Assembly (NCBI GenBank): GCA_017411235.1
Contig: JAFPMR010000068.1
Coordinates: 1-11,206 of the forward strand
DNA: 11,206 nucleotides
From: Bacilli bacterium
Lineage (GTDB): Bacteria; Bacillota_I; Bacilli_A; RF39; UBA660
Direction: 5' to 3'
Shown: one piece after another, positions 6,567-11,206 of the stretch
Numbering within the stretch: the first letter of the stretch is position 1
Layout: each line of letters starts with the position of its first letter
Program-made: the position numbers and the translations under genes
The notes under the pieces: model-generated
Seen by the model: only the letters and a program-made list of their open reading frames with translations
The model's database searches: none
Told to the model about the DNA's origin: nothing

Positions 6567-8750
6567 CTACACTTCCAATGGATTGTTGTCTATTTCAATA
6601 TTGACCTTATTGTTAAGTGCATATATTTTGTCTAGTTCTTTTAGAACTGGAAATAGTTTGTCGTCTTTCTTATATTTTATTAGAATTTGAAAACGATAGA
6701 TGTTATTCATTTTAAAGACATTTGCTGTTGTTGGTCCGAGGATTATAGTTCCCTTCTCTAAATTCTTTAATAAATAGTTTTTTACTTTAGTTATTTCTTT
6801 AGATGCTAAATCATAATCTTTTGATGCTATTTTTATACTCGTTAAGAAATAGTATGGTGGATAATCTAGTTTATGACGATTCTCCATTTCATATTTATAG
6901 AATTTTAGGTAATCGTTTTCTTTAACGCAAGCTAAAGTAAAGTTATCTGGATTGAATGTTTGAATGATTACTTCTCCAGGTATTTCACTTCTTCCTGCTC
7001 GACCTGATACTTGGTTAAGTAAGGAGAAGGTTCTTTCACCGCTTCTAAAATCAGGTATATTTAGTGTTGCATCGGCATTAATAACACCTACTAGTGTTAC
7101 TAATGGGAAGTCTAATCCTTTAGATATCATTTGTGTACCTAATAAGATATCGTATTCATGATTTTTGAAACGATTTATGATGTCTTCGTGAGAACCTTTT
7201 TTTCTAGTAGTATCAGCATCCATTCTAATTATTCTAGCTTCTGGATATTCTTTAATTAATTCTTGTTCTAGTTTTTCAGTTCCTGTTCCGTAATCAGATA
7301 AAGCTTTTTCATGACATTCTGGACATAGTTCTTCTTTAAATACTGTGTATCCACAATAATGGCATCTTAGATTGTTAGATGATTTATGATATGTAAGTGT
7401 AATATCGCAGTTAGGGCATTTATAGGTATAACCACATGATTTACAAGATATTACTGTTGAGTAACCTCTTCTGTTTAATAAGAGAATTGTTTGTTCTTGT
7501 TTTATTAATCTATCTGCTATTTTAAGTTTTAATTTTTCTGATAGAATAACATTTCTTTTTTTCATTTCATCAGCCATATCGACAATATGTACTGTAGGTA
7601 GTGTTGATTTGCCAACTCTATTTGGCATAGAAATATAAGTATATACTCCTTTTTGTGCTCTTGCCATTGTTTCTAGAGATGGTGTTGCACTGCCTAAGAT
7701 TAATGGACAGTTGTTATAATGTGAACGATATTTAGCCATATCTATAGCATGATATCTAGGATTTGTATCTTGTTTAAAGGTATCTGAGTGCTCTTCATCG
7801 ATGATTATAATTCCTAAGTTATTTAAAGGAGTAAAGATAGCACTTCTAGTACCAACTACAATACTTACTTCGTCTCTTAAGATTTTTAAGTATTCATCAT
7901 ATTTTTCACCATCAGATAAAGCACTATGGAAAACTGCTACATCATTACCAAAATGATAATAGAATTTATTTACTACTTGAGCAGTAAGAGATATTTCAGG
8001 CACTAAAAGGATTGCTTTTTTACCATTCTTTACTACCCTTTTTATTAATTCTATATAGACTTCTGTTTTACCTGATCCAGTAACACCATGTAATAGATAG
8101 GTGTTTTCTTTGGTTAGATCAATACTATTTAAAGCATTTTGTTGATCAGGAGTAAACTCGACATTGAAGTCTCCCTTTTTTTCGTTTTGTAAACGATATA
8201 TTTGTTCTTTTGTTTCTTTTATTAGTTCTTTCTCAATTAAAGTCTTTAGTGAAGTCTTGGATTCTATACTATTTTTTAGAATTCTTTTTTCTTTAAGTAA
8301 TAATTCTAATATTTCTATTTGTTTCTTACTTCTAGAATTATTAGATATAAATTCATTAATAGTTTTTTCATCTTGATTTAATTCTATGTAAACTAAGTAT
8401 TTAGAATAATTGGTTTTTTGATCTTTTACTTTTAAAGAACTAGGTAGCATAGTTTGATATGCTGCTATTTTGGTACATAATGTTTTACTTTGTAAATATG
8501 AACCCATTTCTAATAATTCTTTATTTAAGCAAAAGTATTCATCAACTATTGATGTTATTTCTTTTAAGGAATAGTCAGCATCGTATTCATCTTTAATATT
8601 TGTAACGAAACCATTAATAGTTCTATTGGCAAAAGGAACTAATACTTTCATTCCTACTTTAATTGTTTCTTTTAAAGATGCAGGGATTATATAAGTAAAT
8701 GTTTGATCAATAGCTTTGGAATTATATTCTATTAGAACATCAGCATACAT
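6567..8750 (-). CDS. priA: Primosomal protein N' (replication restart helicase PriA)
   Basis: PriA is a superfamily 2 DNA helicase that recognises stalled forks and D-loops and loads the replicative helicase to restart replication. The sequence shows an N-terminal DNA-binding region (1-110), Walker A GVTGSGKT (222-229), Walker B DEEH (318-321), motif III GSATPS (353-358), eight zinc-binding cysteines (436, 439, 445, 448, 463, 466, 476, 479) in four CxxC pairs, motif V GTQMISKGLDFP (538-549) and motif VI QVSGRAGR (580-587). The length of 727 is in the normal to short range. Start ATG at 8750-8748 follows a GAAGGTGAT ribosome site (8762-8754). It is first of a two-gene unit with the C39-like gene; that pairing has no obvious functional logic. 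Confidence 0.97.
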   Translation of the reverse strand: MYADVLIEYNSKAIDQTFTYIIPASLKETIKVGMKVLVPFANRTINGFVTNIKDEYDADYSLKEITSIVDEYFCLNKELLEMGSYLQSKTLCTKIAAYQTMLPSSLKVKDQKTNYSKYLVYIELNQDEKTINEFISNNSRSKKQIEILELLLKEKRILKNSIESKTSLKTLIEKELIKETKEQIYRLQNEKKGDFNVEFTPDQQNALNSIDLTKENTYLLHGVTGSGKTEVYIELIKRVVKNGKKAILLVPEISLTAQVVNKFYYHFGNDVAVFHSALSDGEKYDEYLKILRDEVSIVVGTRSAIFTPLNNLGIIIIDEEHSDTFKQDTNPRYHAIDMAKYRSHYNNCPLILGSATPSLETMARAQKGVYTYISMPNRVGKSTLPTVHIVDMADEMKKRNVILSEKLKLKIADRLIKQEQTILLLNRRGYSTVISCKSCGYTYKCPNCDITLTYHKSSNNLRCHYCGYTVFKEELCPECHEKALSDYGTGTEKLEQELIKEYPEARIIRMDADTTRKKGSHEDIINRFKNHEYDILLGTQMISKGLDFPLVTLVGVINADATLNIPDFRSGERTFSLLNQVSGRAGRSEIPGEVIIQTFNPDNFTLACVKENDYLKFYKYEMENRHKLDYPPYYFLTSIKIASKDYDLASKEITKVKNYLLKNLEKGTIILGPTTANVFKMNNIYRFQILIKYKKDDKLFPVLKELDKIYALNNKVNIEIDNNPLEV

Positions 8751-8771
8751 ATAATCACCTTCTTAACTGAT

Positions 8772-8780
8772 AGTATATCA
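8772..8780 (-). promoter_or_regulatory. Extended -10 promoter of priA
   Basis: On the minus strand this reads TGATATACT, a TATACT -10 with TGn extension, 22 bp before the priA start. No good -35 is seen. Confidence 0.5.
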
Positions 8781-8795
8781 ATTTTTAAGCAAAAT

Positions 8796-8820
8796 AAAAA
8801 GGACTAGCGAGGTCCTTTTT
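8796..8820. terminator. Orphan rho-independent terminator hairpin upstream of priA
   Basis: AAAAAGGAC (8796-8804), loop TAGCGAG, GTCCTTTTT (8812-8820) forms a 9-bp stem that could work on either strand. It lies upstream of the priA -10 box, so it is not in the priA leader. It would stop minus-strand transcripts coming from 8821-9480, where no intact gene is left, or isolate priA from antisense flow. Confidence 0.7.
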
Positions 8821-8904
8821 ATTTAGTGAAAGCAAATTGATGCCGTACCACTAAAACCCTTTTTATATCTATCTAAAACATTAGAGTAGCGAATCTAATG
8901 CTAG

Positions 8905-9442
8905 AGAGATCATTATCTAGAGAAGCACAAGATCGTTCATAACTCGATCAAGAAATACATAAGAGATAAAATATGGAGGCTTAAAAGGAATTCTACATCA
9001 GTTTCTAAGAACTTAGTAGATATGATTTATAGAGAAAGTACAACAGTATCACTTTCCAATCAATTCAAGCAAAGCAAGAATCAAAATAAATCAAATCTGC
9101 CAAGATTGGTCTTAGAAATGAAATTTGAACTAAATAAATAGATCAAACAATAAAACCCTTGTGATAAGCAACCAACAAAATAAAGAAACAAGTACGAAAT
9201 TCAAACCTTTGTAAGTTCCAAAAAATCGAAATAATTTAAACGCAAACTCCATTGACGTCTCAAAAGAAGTTAACAAATAAACTATCAATTGATTCAATGG
9301 CATCAAAACGAACACCGCAACGTCGTCTTCCATGGTTTAAACAATGTACAAGTTCCTCAAGAACTCTTATGCCCTCCTCTATGATTACATTATACACCAC
9401 TTATACATCATGTGTGTCAATAAAAAACATCTATTTACAGCT
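8905..9442 (+). pseudogene. Decayed ISL3-type transposase remnant
   Basis: No intact gene exists between 8763 and 9480, but the plus strand carries purine-rich, coding-like fragments. Fragment 1 (8905-9141, one frame, no start) gives KHKIVHNSIKKYIRDKIW, then SVSKNLVDMIYRESTTVS and SNLPRLVLEMKFE. This follows the ISL3 pattern of a helix-turn-helix (KxIAxxLxVSxTTV) and then LPxVLxIDEFK, where the first DDE Asp should be; here the Asp is lost. Fragment 2 shifts frame: HGLNN (9331-9345), then YKFLKNSYALLYDY (9347-9388), matching the ISL3 C-terminal EGxNNxIKxLKRxSYGYxNY. Only about 200 bp separate the two, whereas a full enzyme needs some 200 codons, so the core is deleted; stops interrupt all frames. 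The element's terminal inverted repeats could not be found, so the boundaries are those of the fragments. Recognition is by eye and moderately sure; generic degenerate DNA is the alternative. Confidence 0.5.
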
Positions 9443-9463
9443 TGACGTGTAAATAGATGTTTA
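9424..9463. terminator. Strong 15-bp hairpin terminator after the deaminase-like gene
   Basis: AAACATCTATTTACA (9425-9439), loop GCTTGACG, TGTAAATAGATGTTT (9448-9462) pairs perfectly over 15 bp. On the minus strand the stem ends in six T, 18 bp after the stop of the 9481-9888 gene; on the plus strand a T-rich tract also follows. It borders the transposase relic. Confidence 0.85.
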
Positions 9464-9480
9464 CTCTTTTTTGTAAAGAT

Positions 9481-9888
9481 TTATTTCTTGTTACGGTAAG
9501 TTCCCCACCAGTCTGGTAATAAATCGATGAGTTTCTTTGTTTCTTGAGTATCGTAGTTGACTAAGATTTCGATATCTCCGTAACTGGCTGATAAATCTAA
9601 TAAGTATTCGAGACAATCTATGGATGGTGTTATTAATTCTTCTAATTCATTAAGTATTACCATTTTAGTAATTGTTGTTTCAGAGTTGTTTAGCATATTA
9701 ATAACTGCACTTTTTTCTGCGCTATTATTTATACTTGAATTTGATTTAACACTTACTCCTGTATAAATACTACCGCTATCTGTAAGAAGAGCGCATGAAT
9801 TATTTCCATATTCTATGAATGGTGGAATTTCATGAACATTGATCTTCTTTTTCGCCTCTTTTATAAGGCTGTACCATACTCTTTCCAT
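9481..9888 (-). CDS. Cytidine-deaminase-like protein with degenerate zinc site
   Basis: The 135-residue chain has the length and order of a homotetrameric cytidine deaminase (usually 130-140): the strand CALLTDSGSIYTGVSV (32-47) matches VGAAL...G.IYTGCNVEN, SAEKSA (56-61) sits where CAERTA binds zinc, and TPSIDCLEYL (87-96) sits where PCGxCRQxL should be. The usual closing LLPxxF element appears as LLPDWWG (123-129). Two of three zinc-ligand cysteines are serine (Ser56, Ser89); only Cys92 and the catalytic-type Glu58 remain. An intact reading frame suggests a selected non-enzymatic or altered role rather than decay. ATG at 9888-9886 has a GAAGGTG ribosome site at 9899-9893. It lies 51 bp behind the 9940-10917 gene and likely shares its transcript. 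Calling it a working deaminase would be wrong on present evidence. Confidence 0.8.
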   Translation of the reverse strand: MERVWYSLIKEAKKKINVHEIPPFIEYGNNSCALLTDSGSIYTGVSVKSNSSINNSAEKSAVINMLNNSETTITKMVILNELEELITPSIDCLEYLLDLSASYGDIEILVNYDTQETKKLIDLLPDWWGTYRNKK

Positions 9889-9939
9889 AGAACACCTTCT
9901 TTTATAGTTATATATAATAACACAATAATTAGATATTTA

Positions 9940-10917
9940 CTAATATTTTCTTGAATATTCGTTGGAAATTAAGTAACTTGTACTACCACTCTTAGGATCT
10001 TGTGTAATATTAATGAATGATACAGTAAATTTTTTTACGTTAGAAAAACTTGTTTTTGGTATTGTAATATAAAATAATCTTTTACCTTTACGACCAACTG
10101 TAAGTGAAAAGTCCTTGGTATCTAATACTTTATCATCTACAATGAATTTTCTTATTTTTAAGTGAGCTTCATGTCCTGATTGGTTGTCAGCTATGAAATA
10201 AACATAAGTGTTTACTGCATCAACTGTTGTTTTATAGTACTGAATAGATGTATCATCTAATACATCTACTGTTATACCGCTTTTTTCATTTCTAATAACA
10301 CGATTACTATCAAACTTAATAGTTGAAACAAATGGAATTGGTGATTCGCCGCTCTCATTTGTATTAGTTATATATAATTGTAAGGTATCCATACCAACTA
10401 ATTCTTGAGATTCTAGTTCAGCTTTAGATAGTTTTATTTGACTATTCTTAGTTTCTCCGGGTGCCACTGTTACAGAGTCAGATCCCGAGATTTCATAGCC
10501 ATCTACTAAGTAACGTTCAATGGCAACTGTGCAACCATTTGGTCTTTTATTCCTATTTAAAGTAATTGCACCTTCAACACTATAATTAAGTATTACTTCT
10601 TTTTCAGTATCTTCTATATCACCATAAGTAATCATGCAATATTCACCATACTGCATACCGATTGAACTTAAAGCTAGCGGTACTGTAAATGTTGTATTTT
10701 CATTCTTACTTTTTTTGCTAGTAGTTCCTTTTCCGTTGGCAACATCTTTTACTTCTTCGTCACTTTCTTTATCCCAAGGTAAGTTGATGTTCCAGTCAAT
10801 GTTTAATTTATCTTTATGTGTAAATAGATAGATTCCTCCACCTACTACTCCTACTAATACTACTATTATTAAAATTATTAAGCCAACTTTATTAGTTGCT
10901 CTTTTTTCAATGTTCAT
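9940..10917 (-). CDS. Single-pass membrane protein with extracellular beta-rich region, function unknown
   Basis: I do not recognise the family. A short basic N-terminus is followed by a transmembrane helix (about 11-32) and a charged Lys/Glu/Ser linker (49-75). Residues 76-325 should lie outside the cell and look beta-rich: alternating hydrophobic residues, many Thr/Ser/Asn, and two similar-sized halves (about 76-205 and 207-320) that could be Ig-like or DUF4352-like beta-sandwich domains, a guess from pattern only. Cys94 and Cys129 could form a disulfide. There is no LPXTG-type signal at the C-terminus, so it is held by its N-terminal helix rather than by the sortase. Start ATG at 10917-10915 follows an AGGGTGTGAT ribosome site. 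It is first of a probable two-gene unit with the deaminase-like gene, and diverges from the gene at 11012. Confidence 0.88.
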   Translation of the reverse strand: MNIEKRATNKVGLIILIIVVLVGVVGGGIYLFTHKDKLNIDWNINLPWDKESDEEVKDVANGKGTTSKKSKNENTTFTVPLALSSIGMQYGEYCMITYGDIEDTEKEVILNYSVEGAITLNRNKRPNGCTVAIERYLVDGYEISGSDSVTVAPGETKNSQIKLSKAELESQELVGMDTLQLYITNTNESGESPIPFVSTIKFDSNRVIRNEKSGITVDVLDDTSIQYYKTTVDAVNTYVYFIADNQSGHEAHLKIRKFIVDDKVLDTKDFSLTVGRKGKRLFYITIPKTSFSNVKKFTVSFINITQDPKSGSTSYLISNEYSRKY

Positions 10918-10940
10918 AGTATCACACCCTATTCTATTTT

Positions 10941-10949
10941 ATTATACCA
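10941..10949 (-). promoter_or_regulatory. Extended -10 promoter of the 9940-10917 / 9481-9888 unit
   Basis: On the minus strand this reads TGGTATAAT, a perfect -10 with TGn extension, 24 bp before the ATG. The -35 position is not consensus. Confidence 0.6.
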
Positions 10950-10987
10950 AAATAAATTAATTTATGGTACTTAATTAAAATATATTA

Positions 10988-10993
10988 TATAAT
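10988..10993 (+). promoter_or_regulatory. Putative -10 box of the 11012 gene
   Basis: TATAAT lies 18 bp before the ATG at 11012, in a very AT-rich stretch where chance matches are common. AGAGGT at 11002-11007 is the ribosome site, 4 bp from the ATG. Confidence 0.4.
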
Positions 10994-11011
10994 TTTATTG
11001 TAGAGGTATAT

Positions 11012-11206
11012 ATGAAGAAAATATGTTTTTTTATCTTATTACTTTTTACTATTATTAAAGTTAATGCTTTAGTGGAAATAGACCTAGAAAACCCTATAAT
11101 ACGTTTTCCTAAAATAGATGATTACGTACTACAAGGTTTTACTAATGTTGATAATAAATTGTTTATGGTTTTTATTGAACCTTCTAAATCTAAACCATTA
11201 ATTCAA
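11012..11206 (+). CDS. Secreted protein of unknown function (N-terminal 65 residues, truncated by window edge)
   Basis: The frame opens with ATG at 11012 after an AGAGGT ribosome site and stays open to the window end. The first 19 residues, MKKICFFILLLFTIIKVNA, are a typical Sec signal peptide with a VNA-type cleavage site. The visible mature part (from about residue 20) has alternating hydrophobic and charged residues and no motif I know. It is divergent from the 9940-10917 membrane protein, so the two may be co-regulated from the shared 94-bp spacer. Confidence 0.8.
   Translation, partial: MKKICFFILLLFTIIKVNALVEIDLENPIIRFPKIDDYVLQGFTNVDNKLFMVFIEPSKSKPLIQ

Noticed and set aside
9130..9333. 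Minus-strand open frame of 67 codons, hydrophobic
   Set aside because: It has no ribosome site, lies antisense to the transposase relic, and its hydrophobicity follows from the T-rich antisense of purine-rich DNA.
9389..9420. Minus-strand TTGACA and TATAAT in the gene-poor stretch
   Set aside because: The spacing is 20 bp, too long for a good promoter, and it falls inside the C-terminal fragment of the transposase relic; probably fortuitous.
9252..9452. Plus-strand open frame of 66 codons
   Set aside because: It runs across the relic in a frame different from the fragments that match a transposase and into the hairpin terminator; no ribosome site.
8821..9480. RNase P RNA, tmRNA, SRP RNA or 6S RNA in the gene-poor stretch
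   Set aside because: None of the conserved cores (for example GAGGAAAGTCC of RNase P, or the CCA-ending tmRNA acceptor) was found on either strand.
505..10917. TGA read as tryptophan (mycoplasma code)
   Set aside because: All genes use TGG for Trp, have no in-frame TGA and end in TAA or TAG, so the standard bacterial code suffices.

Overview
The window looks like a chromosomal segment of a low-GC Bacillota. It is very AT-rich, spacers are short, ribosome binding sites are GGTGAT/GAGGTG-type, and tryptophan is TGG with no in-frame TGA, so this is the standard bacterial code and not the mycoplasma code. A class B sortase and a NodB-type peptidoglycan deacetylase imply a Gram-positive cell wall. 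An uncultured gut lineage near the Mollicutes/Erysipelotrichia (RF39-like) would fit, but that placement is inference from gene style only.

Layout, left to right. A truncated minus-strand gene (1-372) encodes a double zinc-ribbon protein with an Ala/Pro-rich tail. It is divergent from a plus-strand class B sortase (505-2118) that has a very long cytoplasmic N-terminus. Convergent to the sortase, sharing a bidirectional hairpin terminator, is formate--tetrahydrofolate ligase (fhs, 2146-3750, minus). Divergent from fhs is a membrane-anchored polysaccharide deacetylase (3845-5299, plus) resembling PdaC in layout. A second shared terminator separates it from a minus-strand pair: primosomal helicase PriA (6567-8750), followed 33 bp downstream by a two-TM protein with an extracellular papain/C39-like domain (5322-6533).

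From 8751 to 9480 there is no intact gene. Besides the priA promoter and an orphan hairpin, the stretch holds a plus-strand relic that I read as a decayed, internally deleted ISL3-type transposase. It ends at a strong hairpin that terminates the next minus-strand pair: a cytidine-deaminase-like protein that has lost two of its three zinc ligands (9481-9888) and, upstream of it, an unrecognised single-pass extracellular protein (9940-10917). A secreted protein of unknown function starts at 11012 on the plus strand and runs off the window.

Functionally the window mixes envelope work (sortase, deacetylase, Cys-hydrolase-like protein, two surface proteins) with housekeeping (PriA, folate C1 metabolism). 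Several minus-strand promoters and the sortase promoter have an extended -10 (TGnTATAMT). I see no CRISPR array, tRNA, rRNA or riboswitch. No complete new multi-gene system is evident; the most interesting items are the two-TM/C39-like protein, the zinc-less deaminase paralogue, the sortase N-terminal region and the transposase relic.
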